Assembly (NCBI RefSeq): GCF_000321225.1
Contig: NW_004450276.1
Coordinates: forward strand, 1,334,300 to 1,398,299
Direction of reading: 5' to 3'
DNA: 64,000 nucleotides
DNA from: Odobenus rosmarus divergens
Taxonomy: Eukaryota; Chordata; Mammalia; Carnivora; Odobenidae
Both the position numbers and the translations under genes were made by a program. Shown here one piece after another: positions 35,007 to 49,200 of the stretch (its first letter is position 1; the number at the start of each line of letters is the position of its first letter). The notes below the pieces were generated by a model. It was not told the DNA's origin. It saw nothing but the letters and a program-made list of their open reading frames with translations, and did not search any database.

Positions 35007-36489
35007 AAATTCTCATTTTAAACTATAAAGTTACCTCCCTTCCCCAAAAAAGGCACCCAGAGCCACTTTAGTTTGGATGTATCCGTCAGTACGTGCTTGA
35101 GTTTGGGCCGACACAGCAGTTGCTTTTTCATTCTGCACTGCTGTCACTGGAATTAACCAGTTTTATGTGTCCTTAGCTTCATTTCTCCATCCTCAGAAGC
35201 CTCCAGTTTAATAACTTCTGACCCGAACCATACTGAGATTGAACCAGAGGACAGATTGGGATTTTTGTTAAGGAATCCTACCCCTACCCAATTTTTAAAA
35301 AGTGTTGCATAGTCCTGACTTTCACAATTTCCACTCCTGGTTTTGTCCCTTGAAAAGGCTCTAATCTTGAGAAGGGGAGCAAGTGGGCTGGTAGTCAGAG
35401 GTATTATCTCACTTTTCACGGGCACCGCCCCTGGTGTGGGTCTGATTGAAGAGCCAAAACGAAACATCCAGGGTGCTCTGAAGGTCAACTGATCCCTTAG
35501 TTACAGGGTGATTCACGCCCTCCCTCTGGTCACTTGGCTCTACTGCGTCGTAAGACTGTCGAGCTCCAGATCTTTCTCCTATGATGACTACCCATCTCCT
35601 TCTCAAAAAAATTTTCCAATATGATTCATCTTGTTTGTATTCATTCATCTGGTTATCTCTTGTTTGTTATTTTTGGATCCAAAAAAAGTTACCAAAAGTA
35701 TGAGGCGGGGTAAGAACTTAAAATTATTTGGCAAGCAATTAGAAAGAGCACCAAAAGGAATGATATAAAAAGGAGGATAAAAGATCAGTTTACTATTAGA
35801 AATGGCAAAGATTTCACTGCATACAGTTCTTTTCAGAAGAGGCTCTAGTTTCCAAAATACTGCATAAATTAACAGTAAGTCCAAACATCAGAAAATAGGA
35901 TTTCTAGAACAAATGTTAGGCATATTTATTACCAATAACATAGAATAGGCATTCAATAAAATAACATCTTTAAGATTAATTTTCCATGTACATATAAACT
36001 AAATAAATCACACTGTTAAATATGTCTTCATTAAGGTATGAGTTTTATGCTTGCTCCTTTTTTATTTTCAAGGGCAAGAATCATTATGCCCATGAATATA
36101 TTTCAATAATTAAAAAAAATTCACAAAGCAAAATTCTGTCTTCTAGTTAGGAAGAAAACACTCTACAGAGCTTTCCTGGGTTTGTAGTTGGTGCACTGGA
36201 CTCAACACTTATTTTGTGTAACATTGCTCAATGGGGCATAGGACACTATAATTACAGCTTAATCATAGTAAAACTCTGAACCTTTTTATTAGTAAGATTC
36301 TTTCAGCAGTGAAGAGAACCTAGTGAAAGTGTGCCAAAGTAATTTCAGATTGTTGTATACTAAAATTTATGAGACTTGTAATAAGGTTTGTCTTTAAACA
36401 TCATATACAAAATGTAGATATGATAATTGATACACATATGCATTGGCCTACAGCTTCCCTATATCCATATTTATCTATGAGTTTTTCTG

Positions 36490-37430
36490 AAAAAATTGTG
36501 GTGGGAATGATTATGTTTTTTGTTAAATTGTGGTAAAATGTATATAACATAAAACTTGTCATTTTAAGAACTGCTAAGTATACAGTTCAGTGGCATTAAG
36601 TATTTACACTGCTGTGCAACCATCACCATCTATCCCCACAACTTTTTCAACACCCCAAACAGAAACTCATTAAACCCATTAAACACCAACTCCCATTACC
36701 CAGGTGCCCTAAGCCCTGGTAACGCCTAGTCTACTTTCTGCCTCTATGAACTTGATGCTTTCACATACCCCATATAAGTGGAATTATAGAAAATTTGTCC
36801 TCTTGTGTCTGGCTTATTTTACTGATCATAATATCCTCAAGGGGCATCCATGTTGTTGCATGTGTCAGAATTTCTTTCTGTTCATGGTTGAATAATATTC
36901 CACTGGATGTATACACCACATTTTGTTTATCTATTCATCCACTGATGGACATTTCCATCGTTTCCACTTTTTGGCTATTGTGAATAATGCTGCTATGAAC
37001 ATTACTGTACAAATATCTGTTCAAGTCCTTACTTTCTTTCTTTTTTTTTTTTAAGATTTTATTTATTTATTTGACAGAGAGACACAGCGAGAGAGGGAAC
37101 ACAAGCAGGGGGAGTGGGAGAGGGAGAAGCAGGCTTCCTGCTGAGCAGGGAGCCTGACGCGGGGCTCGATCGCAGGACCCTGGGATCATGACCTGAGCCG
37201 AAGGCAGATGCTTAACGACTGAGCCACCCAGGCACCTCGCAAGTCCTTACTTTCAATCCTTTTGGGTAAATACCCAGAAGTGGAATTGCTGGATCATATG
37301 GTAATTGTATGTTTAATTTTTCTTAAGGAATCATCATCTATTTTCTGCAGTGGCTGCACCATTTTATATTTCCACCAGCAGTGCACAGGGTTCCAATTTC
37401 TCCACATCAAAATGATTCTTTTAAGAATAA
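36490..37430 (-). mobile_element. L1 3' end, antisense, interrupted by a SINE
   Basis: 'gttcagtggcattaagtatt' and 'gcaaccatcaccatctatcc', then 'cattgtgaataatgctgc'-type text and 'ttgctggatcatatggtaat', are the reverse complement of the L1 3' UTR and ORF2 end. A CAN-SINE splits it at 37037-37239. Confidence 0.85.
37037..37239 (-). mobile_element. CAN-SINE, young, perfect 15-bp TSD
   Basis: T-run, 'aagattttatttatttattt', ending 'gagccacccaggcacct'. It is flanked by caagtccttactttc at 37022-37036 and 37240-37254. It is nested in the antisense L1. Confidence 0.95.
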
Positions 37431-37440
37431 AAATATCATT

Positions 37441-38493
37441 TTTATTTTGTGACACAATTTCTGGTCTTATTTCTTCTCAATTTTCTTCTTTTTGTCACTT
37501 GCTTTTATAACTGAAATCAAAATCACAGGATTTATGATACAAGAGTCTGATTAGAAACCCTAATTCCAAGAACTCTACTGAGAGAGAAAGCGAAAGTTTA
37601 AAAAGCTAATTCACAGAACAGTCATATGAATTGGGGTCAGAGGGCAGATATTCTTCCCTAAAATCTGAATGTCATGCTACATCCTTAGGTGATGGAAAAT
37701 TTAAGTTACAAGAAGTACACAAGGAAGACAAAAGCAAGCTCTGATGATAGCAAACTGAAGGAAAGTTATTTACAAATGAAGAAGGGACAGTGAAGTTTCA
37801 CAGCTCAGATGGAGATAGAATTAAAGATAATCAGATAATGTGTACCTACATCTTCTGTAGCTTCCAATGGAGAGGTAATCAAGGATTTAGGATTATTTTT
37901 CTGACATTTTCTTCAGACTGTTGTATAAACGCTGAATGATGACAATTTGTTTTAAAATATTATATGCATTTGTTTAGATGCAATTAAGAAATGTTTAAAG
38001 GATTGGAATTAAGTAAAACATTCAATGTTTGAAACAGGCCAGAATTAGAATCATCATTTTAGAATGAGGAATTAATCTACCAAAAAAATGATAGGATTCA
38101 TAAAGCAATTTGTTAAATTAACATACAAAAACATAATATCTCAGGTTCACTATACTATGCCTGTCATGACACTTCATAAGATAATGTAGACAAACTCCAA
38201 TGTTCCTAAATTTGTCGATACCATAATATTAAAAAGAGAATATTTTATGTGTATATTTAGCAATTTCATATGAAAATATATTCTCCTAAAGCATAATAAT
38301 AATTTCTGCTTTATAAAATATAGTAATATAAATTTAGGAAAAAAACTGGCATTTTTATGATAAATCCAAATTTCTTTTTAAAGAGATAAAGGTAGTTGGG
38401 TTGAATTTCATCAAAATCAATGCAAAATAGAATTTCAGAATTACCATCTGGCTATGAAGAAATAATGTGACCATCTTTCAGAGTCATTTTAAA
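37441..38493 (-). other. TRDMT1: Presumed TRDMT1 3' UTR region
   Basis: Follows the stop codon. The minus strand has no AATAAA or ATTAAA until an AATAAA at 37441-37446, beside an old L1 fragment. Weaker variants occur earlier: CATAAA at 38354-38359 and 38244-38249, and TATAAA at 38310-38315. The UTR end is therefore not fixed by sequence; the limits given are a guess. Confidence 0.35.
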
Positions 38494-38594
38494 TTATTCA
38501 TATAGGATTTTGATTAGTTTAGCTACTATATGCACATTGAGACTATTTCCAAGTAGACGATAACGCTGTTTCACTGTTATCTTCTCAGGAAATC
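38494..38594 (-). CDS. TRDMT1: TRDMT1 last coding exon (probably exon 11) and stop
   Basis: A 101-nt coding part that completes Gly359 and encodes [19 protein letters not shown] then [13 protein letters not shown], ending with TAA at 38494-38496. [13 protein letters not shown] is motif X. The acceptor is TTTTCTAG|GA. Intron 10 before it is 5.5 kb and carries nested L1 copies. Confidence 0.96.
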
Positions 38595-40257
38595 CTAGAA
38601 AAGAGAGATAATAATTTACAATATAATCATTTAAAATATTAACTTCCAGAGATAAAAGGATGATGTAACCTTTAGTAAGAACAGAGTGGTCATTCACATA
38701 AATAAGTCCCTAAGATCTCCATGAAATTCAATTAACAAATGAGAATTTGAAGCCAAAAATATAAGATTATATTGTCTACACAATATCATATCACATAACA
38801 TATTATGCTCAGTGTACACATAAGTGCACCCATAACATCCATGAAACTCATTGAAATCTGTATTTTAAAGCATTTTAGGAAAAGTAGTGGCTACCATTAT
38901 TTCAGTTGTTTTCCTTTACTTAATAACAGCTTTATGGAGATAAAGTTCACCCTTTTAAAATGTACAATTCAGTGGTTTTTAGAATAGTCAGAGTTTTGCA
39001 TGCATCTCCACTATTCAATTCCAGAACATTTTTATTACCTCAAAAAGAAAGCTGGCCCACGTCTAACATCATACTCAAAAATAAAAAGCTAAAAGTTTTC
39101 CTCTAAGACCAGGAACAAGACAAGACTGCCCACTCTTGCCACTATTATTCAACATAGTAGTGGAAGTCTTACCCAGAGCAATTAGGCAAAGAAAGAGATC
39201 ACAGGAATCCAAAGTGGAAAGGAAAAAGCAAAACTATCACAATTTGCTGATGACATGATATTATATATATATAAACCCCCCAAAGACTCCACCAAAAAAA
39301 AACCTGTCAGAACTAATAAATGAATTCAGTGAAGTTTCAGGATACAAAATTAATATATAAAGATCTGTTGTGTTTCTAGACACTGACAACAAACTATCAG
39401 AAAGAGAAATTAAGAAAACAATCCCATTTACAACTCCATCAAAAAGAATAAAATACCTAGGAATAAATTTAATCAAGGAGGTAAAAGATCTGTACACTAA
39501 AAATTGTAAGGCACTGATAAAAGAAATGAAAGAAGACACAAATGGAAAGACAGTCTGTGCTCATGGGTTGGAAGAATTATTAGTAAAATGTCCACTATCC
39601 AAAGCAGTCTACATATTCAAGGCAATACCTATCAAGATTCCAATGGCATTTTTGACAGAAGTGGAATACACAATCCTAGAATTCATACGGAATCACAAAG
39701 GACCTAAATAGCCAAAGCAATCTTGTGAAAGAACAAAGCTGGAAGTTCTGCTCTGATACACAAATATTAACTCAAAATGGATTAAAGACTAGAATGTAAG
39801 ACCTGAAGCCATCAACTCCTAAAAGAAAACACAGGCAGTAAAGTAAGCTCCTTGACATCAGTCTTGGCAACAATTTTTTGGATCTGACTCCAAAAGCAAA
39901 GGCAAAAAAAAGTAAAAATAAACAAGTGAGACTACATCAAACTAAAAAGCTTTTGCACAACAAAGCAAAGAAAATCATCAACAAAATGAAAATGCAATCT
40001 ACTGAATGGGAGAAAATATTTACAAATCATATATCTAATTAGGAGTTAATATGCAAAATATATTGAGGGAATATACATTGGTGCAGCCACTATGGAAAAC
40101 AGTATGGTTTCCCAACAAATTAAAAATAGAACTATAATATGATCCAGTAATTTCACTTCTGGGTATTTATGAGGTAAAAATGAAAACACTAATTTGAAAA
40201 GATATATGCACCCCATGTTCATTGCATTATTTACAATAGCCAAGATATGAAAACAAC

Positions 40258-40299
<42 letters not shown>

Positions 40300-43200
40300 G
40301 AATACTATTCAGTCATAAAAAAGAATGAAATCTTGCCATTTGCAACAATACAGATGGACCTTGAGGGCATTATACTATGTGAAGTAAGTCAGAGAAAAAA
40401 GGACAAATTCACTTATATGTGGAATCTAAGAAGCAAAGCAACTTGATGTACCAATACTCCCTCCTCTTTATAACTAAATAGTATTGTTTTGCATGGATAT
40501 ACCACATTTTATTTATCCATTTATCTGCTGATAAAATTGAGTTGTTTCTACTTTTTGATTATGAATGACGCTGTAATAAGCATTACATATACATTTTTGT
40601 GTGGACGTTTTCAGCTCTCTTGGATATATTCCTGGGGGTGAAAACGCTGATTCATACAGTAACTCCACATCTAACATTTGAGGAACTGCGAAACTGTTCT
40701 CCAAAGTAGCTGCACCATTTTATACTCGACCAGCAATGTATAAGGGATCTGATTTCTCCACATCTTTGTCAACACTGTTATTGTTTGTCTTTTTGTGAAG
40801 TGGTAGCTTCTTGTGGTTTTGATTTACATTCCCCTAATAACTAATGATGAAGACATCTTTTCATGTGCTTACTGGCCATTTGTCTATCTTCTTTGGAAAA
40901 TATCTATTCAAATCTTTTGCCCATTTTTTAATTGAACTATTTTTCTTTTTATTGTTGAGTTGTGAGAATTCTTTATATATTTTGGATACAAGTTTCTCAC
41001 AGTTGTTTTTTACATTCCATTTCCACAAATGTGCTTTTTCATATTGGACTTCCATTTGCTATATTGTTTTTCAAAACAAAATGGCCCACAGATACAAAAT
41101 TTGCTAGGACAAAGCCTTCCAAATAGCAACATAAAAGACTGTCCATGAAGTATATACTATAATGTTAGTTACAATTTTCCTATTCAGTATCCTTGACATA
41201 GCAATTAAAGGAAAATTTATATAATAAAATGAAGGAAATAATTAAAAAGTATTAAGAAAAGCAAATTATATATTTTGTGAGGACCAGAAGGAAGAGTTGA
41301 TTATGATAAAGTTCCTTCATCAACACGACATTATACTTACTGCAATAAAATTAGTGATTACATAATAAAATTATATTTGCAATTGAGCAAGATCATAAAA
41401 TTGCTATTATAAAGATAATATGTCTTGCAAGCACATTAGTCATCTAAAAAATTATTTCATTCAAATTAGAAAGAGATACAAATAGATCACAGACTTTTAG
41501 AATATTCCAGGGATGACCTTTTGTAATATTGCGATTACATCACAGGGTAAGAAAGGTTTGAAAGCAAACAAGTCAGATTTGTAAAAATTATATATATGTG
41601 TGGGTGCTTGTGTATTTTATGTACAGATATAACTTTTTAAATTAAAAGTTGACTTTTTAAAAACTTAGGTACATTAAAAATCATAATAATCTTCAAAAAC
41701 AAAGAAAGGTAGCATTAACAAGGTCAAGATAGCAGCTTTCATTCTGTAAGCGTAGCTTAGTGGCCTCTTCCAAAGCCTGCTATCTCACGAATGCGTGCCA
41801 CTAGCCACAAAAAGAACCAGCACAAAATGTATGAAAGGATCGATGCAAATCCATCATTGACAGTGGACATGCAGCTCAAACAATGCCCATTCCAGATTCA
41901 GAGTCAATAATGCACATAAGAAGGACAGTTCTGTCACAGTGCTGCTCAGTGGTGACATCAGTCAAGTCTGATTATACAAATATATCACATATTTTAAAAG
42001 AAGGCTAAGCAATTAAAAAGCCTTTCTTGTATGTATTATACATATATTTTCAGAGAGCTGTGAAAAATCCTAATTTACCGATGTAAAATTTTTAAATGAT
42101 GAAAAAAACTACTTATGAAGTAAAGGCTATAAAAGCAAATAAATGTTCATCATTTAAAAATAAAAGCTGGGGCACCTGGGTGGCTTAGTCAGTTAAGCGT
42201 CTGCCTTTGGCTCAGGTCATTATCTCAGGGTCCTGGGATTGAGCCCTGCATCAGGCTCCCTGCTCTGCATGGAGTCAGCTTCTCCCTCTACCTCTACCCC
42301 TCCCTGCTACTCGTGCTCACGCGCTCTCTCTCTCTTTCTCTCTCTCCCTCTCTATGGCTCTCTCTCACTCTCTCTTAAATAAATAAATAAATCTTTCAAA
42401 AAATAAAAATAAAAGCTGACATTTAAATTTTATATTGTGTGACAGCGTTGTAAACATTTTATATATGTTAACTCACTTAATGGTCACAACGACCCTATGA
42501 AGTTGGTGTTGTGATTACCCCCATTCTACAGAGGTGTAAACTAAAGCAGAGGGGTTAAGGTGCTGCTAGGATTCAAACTCACTCAGTCTGACTCTGGGGT
42601 CCATGCTAAGTGTCAGTATTTCTACAGTGACTGCCACTGCTTAAAGAAATACACACTCATAATGTAGGAATTAGTTATTAGATAGTAAATCTCTTCTCTA
42701 GTGCTATGGAAAGTACCTTTGATTGTTCATCCTAAAAGAGGAAAAAAAATAGTAAGCAAAAAGGCAGACTGGGAATTAAATTCCTGAGTCCAATTCTCAG
42801 CTCTTTATTTGTTTTATGATGTTCTCACTCATTTTGTGACATAGACTAAGACAAGGGAAGTTTGTGTTTTTCTTAAATAACACTCCCCAGGATATTTGTG
42901 ACTGAATGAGATCACCAAGAAAAAGGCAGAGAGTTACAAAATAAACCTGGTTGCTGTGACTACACTCAGAGAACCAAATACCAAGAGGACAAATTATAGT
43001 CAGTTTACTCCCAGTGTACAAAAGGATGTGTGCCAAAACCTCATCTGTAAATCCATTATTTAGAATTTAAAACATGATCTATTTAACCCATTATCTGCTT
43101 CAAAAATAGTACTGTATTAATATTACAACAATATTGGATTTAGAAAAATTTGGCTTTTCTGCATTCAAACCCCCGAGTTATCAAAAATACATTTCCTGTT

Positions 43201-46200
43201 TGCATAGTCCTGGAAGCACGTTAGGGAGGTCTGTCTTTCCCCAGTCACCACCAGCCAGGTACTGGCCACACACCTACCCCAGCGTAAGAAACTGATGACA
43301 TCAGGATCACGGAGAGCACAGGCGCCAGGAAGGAGAGATCGGGGATGGGGCAGGGTGCTCTACAAGGCAAGGGCCATGTGTTCAATCTCTTAATGGCAAC
43401 AATCCCTAGATTTCCCCCACTGCAAAGGAGTTAGGACTGAGTCTTTCTCCATCTGCAACTGTATCTTCATTTTTGTTCTTGAGATTCCCTGCTTCAGACT
43501 CCATAATCTTTTGTCCATTCTGGCATCTGTGCTCTGAGTCACCCTCTCTTTCCATTAGAAAAACTTTCCTAGACCACCTCCCCACCTTTTTTCTCCACTT
43601 ACAAGGAGGAGAAAAGATGCATAACTGATAAGTATGTGTCTTTGAAGAAAATAAATACAAATACACTCACCACCAAAAAAATAAATTAATTCCTCAACTA
43701 CCTTGTAATTTCCTCATAAAAAGGACAATTCTGGCATTCTTTCATAAGATCTAGTGTGGGGTTTTTAGAACAGGACTTATGGAATCAAGAAAATAAAGCT
43801 GGAGACAGACATGCTATTAATATCCATCTGTGGGGAGAGGTGAGAAATTGCAGGTTTGGCCCTTCTTCCCTGAAGAACACTCGGGACCATTACTGGAGTG
43901 AAGGGAGAGAGCATTGAGGCTGAAGGGAATGGATTTAGGTTATGAACAAAAACAGAAAGAGGAGGAAGGAAAATGTCAAAAATGGCATGATCAGGAAAGG
44001 AAGAAGTTTTCTTACATCCATCTTTCTGGTCAAGGGTTTATTCAAAAAATACACGAGTATGAGTCCCTATTGAACTCTAGGAACTTTAATAAACGAAAGC
44101 TGGGGTCTGCGTGTATTCCACATACCGAAATCTGAAGGAAATCCAAGGAGATTTGCTATTTCTTTAGGAGTGAAATATCGAAGTTTAAGCATTAACAATT
44201 TTGTTATCTTTTCTTCTTGTGACAAATTGGTAAGGGATTTGTAGATATCCTCAATCTGTAAGAAAACAGCCAAGATAACTGATAAAGTAGAGTGCAAGTA
44301 GATTTGTTAAGATAAGATCGTCTCTTGTGAGACACTTTAAAAAGGACAAACGTATAGTGTGCTATGATACCCGGTAGCAAAATGCACAGGGTAAAATGTC
44401 TCTTGCAATGAACTCTATAATAGGTTGATCAATGGCAATATAAACTTTGAAAATGAAATGTCTGAAAATGAGAACCTTAATGTTGAACAAATCAGAAAGC
44501 TTTGATCCCTCAATTAAATCATAAAAAATAAACAATGGCAATATGACATAAAAGAAGTGCAGTGAAAGATATGAAAAAGAAACCTGAACAACCAATGAAA
44601 TCAACTTTACAATGCGAACAAGTAGATCATGAAAATGTTTACTGTTTGTGATCAATTTCATCAAATTATTTTCTTAAAATGATAAAATACATTTGGTAAA
44701 TATAAATTCTCAAATCCATTTGCCTCTAATAGGATTTTTACCATGGGTAAATTTTACTAATGGTAAGAGTTTAATTCAGTATAAAAGGAGATAACATGAT
44801 TTCACTTCAAAATTATTCCAAAGTATAGAATATTTTTGCAGTATATCAAGCTTCTTTTCAACTACGGTGCCATGAAGAGCTTATAATTGAAGTATTAATA
44901 AAGAGCCTTGCTAAGATGTAGATTTCTTTCCCTAAAAGGCAGTTTTACAGTGTGTGATCCAAAGGAATATTAAGAGATTTGTGCATAATTTTAGAGAACA
45001 TTAACTATTGTATGCTGCATTTCAATTTACTCCTTATGGAATAAAAAGAATACCAAAGGTGAGAATAAGAAAAGAGAAAGTGAAACAGAAAATATTCTTT
45101 GTACATTAACTCATCTAGCAACAAGAAACAAAAAGGTTTATTCTATAGTAAAGAATTATTATATATATTACATATATGAGTAATATGTATATCCACTCCC
45201 AATTAAACATGTAAAATTATTTTAATATTCTCAAATTTTAAGTATTAAATAGGTTTATTTAAAATAATTTTCAAATATTTTAGTTCTAAAGCATATACAA
45301 TACCTGCACATCCTCTGTCGTCTGTAACACAGATCCTGTCCCTTCTATATAGCTTCCATAACTGAAAGATTGACATGTGTATTATGCAGCATCTAATGTT
45401 TTTGTTAATGTGAAATTCCTTAAATATTTCTTGAATGAATTAATCAATCTACATAGTTACATCCTTCTATAATAGTCTGAAACACATAAATATGCTCTGT
45501 AAGTGAAAAATTACTGGGTGAAAGACATAAGATCATGCTATTTAAACTTCTCAGACACTAAACTTGGCATAGTGTTTTGAATTGTGTAAAACTCACTTTG
45601 ATCATGCATTATTAATTATCATTTCTTTGTATTAATTGTCAGTTTCTTAATGTTCATCACTAGAAAGCATGTACTTCTTAAGGCTTTATATCCAAATGCT
45701 ATTCAATATTGGCATCCCTGCTACATTAAACCAAATGTTATTCAGGTGAAAATAAATTGCTACTATTTTTTATAATGACTGAACCATCACTTCTCCTCAT
45801 GAACTGAAAATGAAAAGCCCACTCTCCAGTACTGTGACAAACACGGGCCCACTGAACGTGCGTCTGCCTCCTACCATGATGCAGTGTTTTCACTCCTCTT
45901 CATACAACAAAGAGACCATTGTATAAAAAACTGTATTAAAAGTATAAAAAGCTACAGAAATACAAGGTATTAGTAGTATTTCTTCCCCTAAGATCACTGC
46001 CAAGCTAGCTGTTCAACATACTATCATAATTTCTTTTCCCAAAAAGATCAATTTAAAATATAAAGACACACCAGGAAAAAATACTTTTGTAAATCTGTTT
46101 TCTCATATGTGTGTGTGTGTGCCTGTTTATATTATCTACACTAAAATAGACTTTTCTAGTAAGGCTTCCTTTATACCATCTTTATAATTACAAAAGAATT

Positions 46201-49200
46201 TCAAGGTTGTTTTTTATTACCAAACTGATAAGTCTTGTCTTATCAGACTTGGAAACAGACAACAGCTGAGTAAAGTCTTTTAAGGCAATGGAAAGCAATA
46301 AACCAGTTGCCCTGGAAGTACAAGGGCAGAACATGACAAAATCAGAATAAATCTGGTATGGCTGTATCGGGACATAGCATGCATGAAAACTAGTGGGTGA
46401 AAAGAGAAAGCTTGAAGTTTCAAATCATACAGTTACTCATCAAATGAGGTTTAGTGGCATTAACAAAGCAGAGATAGGGATCTTTTACAAAATTTTCTGG
46501 AAAGGTCTAATTTTCCCCTTCTTTATAGGTTTAAAAAAATTGATGAAAAACATATTAACATTCAAAAATAACCCAAAAGTAACCAATAAAAGACATTATG
46601 ATATACCATGAGGATGGAAAAGTTCTTTATGTACTTATATGTAATAATATCCAATTTATATTGTATAATGAAAAAAGTACATAACAGATAAAGTATATTA
46701 CCATTTACTTAAAAAGGGGGTAAAATATACATGTATATTTAAATACACCCTCACACATAATACCTTCGGAAGATTAGACAGTAAATTGAAATCTCTGGTT
46801 GCATGTGGGCAGGAAAATTGGATGAGCAAGAGACAGACAGGGAAAGGAGTCTCACAATCTTTGTACCTTTGAATTTTGAACCATAAAAATATATTACTTA
46901 TTTAAAAAACTGAATAAAATTTAAATATGCTTTAACAGCCGCCAGATGATTTAACTTTATTTCTTGATATTAAAATTTAATTTCTTCTTATACATTGATC
47001 ATGAGAGTGGACATAAATTTCTGAGGTCTGATGTGCCATGAAAAGAAAGGTGCTAAAAAGTAGCAATTCAGTATCTACAGAAACCATGTTTCCACCACGG
47101 GTAATTAAGCTCTTATGAAGGTCACCAAACAAACGGCATTGTGTTTTAGGAGCACTTTTGTGGGTTGTGCACATAATGTTCTGCCAGAAGGAATTTTCGC
47201 TTGTGCATTCTATTGAACACGAAAGCAGGCAATTAAGGGCAAAAAAAAAAAAAAGAAAAGAAAAAGAAATCATTCTAGCAGAAACATTTTGTAAAATCCT
47301 CCTTGTTTTGAGAAGATCTGAAAGAAACAATAGTCATAAAAACCTGGCTATTTTGAATATCCCATTCTAAGAGCTTTTTAAAACCTACCCTTTGGTAAAG
47401 CATGTGGACCTTCTGCAAGTGGGCTTAACAATGTCTAACAAAAGAGCGTATCGCAGCAATGACTTTGGCGGTAAAAAATACTGATTCACATCAATATCAT
47501 CTTCAAGAAAATCTTTTAGCATCTGCACAGAGAGATCACTGTCCTGGTGATGTTTCCGATCAATTTCTTCTACAGTTTCAAGCTTAAAAAGAATGGCCTC
47601 TTTTCCAGAACGTTGTCTGCTCTTATCAAAGCAAATACTAGGTTCAATTTTCTTTCTTTCAATTTTATTTTCTGCATCTATTGTATTTCTTTCTGGATGT
47701 TCGGATTCAATTTTGGGAAACTCCATCAGTACCTGGCATTAAGTGAAAATACACACCTGTTCAAAGCTTTATTAAAAATAAATGACAAATTAATAATGTC
47801 TAGTCAACATTATGCAAAAAATGTCTTTAGCCTTAGAGAGTTGTCATTAAAAAACAGAGGAATTGTGATTTACGTGTATGTATACAAGTTATTGTAAGGT
47901 TTTCACCACATAGCTATAGTGTCATCAGGCTACAGCTGATTTATTTCATGGAGTTACTGATTGCTGTATAGGAAGCATGCTGAATATAGATACAGTATTA
48001 TATTTAAAAAAGAAGTTTAGAAAGCAACATTAGTTATGGAATGAATAAGTCATGGGACTAAAAAGCACAGCATTTAAAAAAAAGAAAGAAAAGAAAGTAA
48101 CATTAACATTTCCAGAAAATGTGTATTCAATCAAGGTTTGCTATACCCCTTCATTAAAAAGGAAAAACTGGAACATACCCATGATCTAAAGGAAAACTAG
48201 TAATTAAAAAAGGGAAAGCACTTTTTCCCCTGAAAGGTATTTCTACTCATGAGTCCCATAGGAAAACCTTTTTCCTGCAAAACATGTAACCATGCATAAT
48301 GAATGCCCTATGATGTAAAAGAAAAATAGTTCCAGGAATTTTTAATGCTGATGTCTTTGTTAATATAGTTTATATATTGTTTTTGGAATTGACCACCATG
48401 GAAGGGGAGATGTATTGGTATTGTACGGCAGGGGTCCAAATGACACGACTGACCCCCATTAGACTTCTGAGTTTTTACCTGTGACTATTAAGGAGAGCTT
48501 CACTGAATCACTGAAACTCTGTTTTCCACAGCAATTTTGACAGAAAGATGTACAGTTGCTTGTATAATTAGAGATCCCATCTACAGCAATTGAGCATTTT
48601 ATTCTAGTTTGTACTAATCACTATATTTTAATCAATTAAGGCTAAACAGCACTGACTTCAAAGAAAATGCAACCAATGTGTTAAAATACTGTTAAGCAAT
48701 TGTTAAGATAGTATAACTGAATTTTATCAAAAATAATCAATGGCTTCTACTGGGGGGAAAATGACAGATACAAAATAGTCCATGGTCAAAAGGGAAATGA
48801 GAGGGAGAAAGAAGGTAACAGCACTGATGTTAGTTTTTTTTCACTTTTAACTTATATTTTTTTCTAATAATGAAAGAAAAGTTTTGTCTTGTTTAAAACA
48901 ATAAAAACAGCAACAGGAGAGGAAAAAGCCCTAGGAAATAGACCTAGGTCATGGTCTATATAATAGGCTCGGGAGGAAACATAAAAGCTTCCACAAAGTA
49001 GTTCTTGAAATAAATTAGCAGACTGAGATATACTTAAAATATAATAATAATAATAATAACAACAACAACAATAATACCTGACCAGGGACTTGAAAATGTA
49101 ATGGTTCTGACTGAAGCTTTGCAATAAGGAAATACCGGAGCCTTGAATTTGGAATGCCAAGCTGGAGTAAAGCAGAGCAGTTAGTTAATATAGGAAATTA

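Larger units (their letters stand above)
32101..36489. other. Intergenic, no gene recognised
   Basis: Holds an L2 end at 32400-32535 and CAN-SINEs at 33086-33283 and 34821-35006. The remaining stretches, 33300-34800 and 35010-36489, show no recognised element or coding sequence. Confidence 0.5.
38595..44125. other. TRDMT1 intron 10
   Basis: 5.5 kb. It contains the nested L1 block at 38912-41100, a CAN-SINE at 42170-42404 and a MIR-like piece at 42440-42610. 41100-42150 is A+T-rich and 42620-44125 is mixed; neither shows a recognised exon. Confidence 0.55.

Noticed and set aside
39370..39711. 113-codon open frame with protein-like sequence
   Set aside because: This is a piece of L1 ORF2 ([10 protein letters not shown] text), part of a truncated element, not a host gene.
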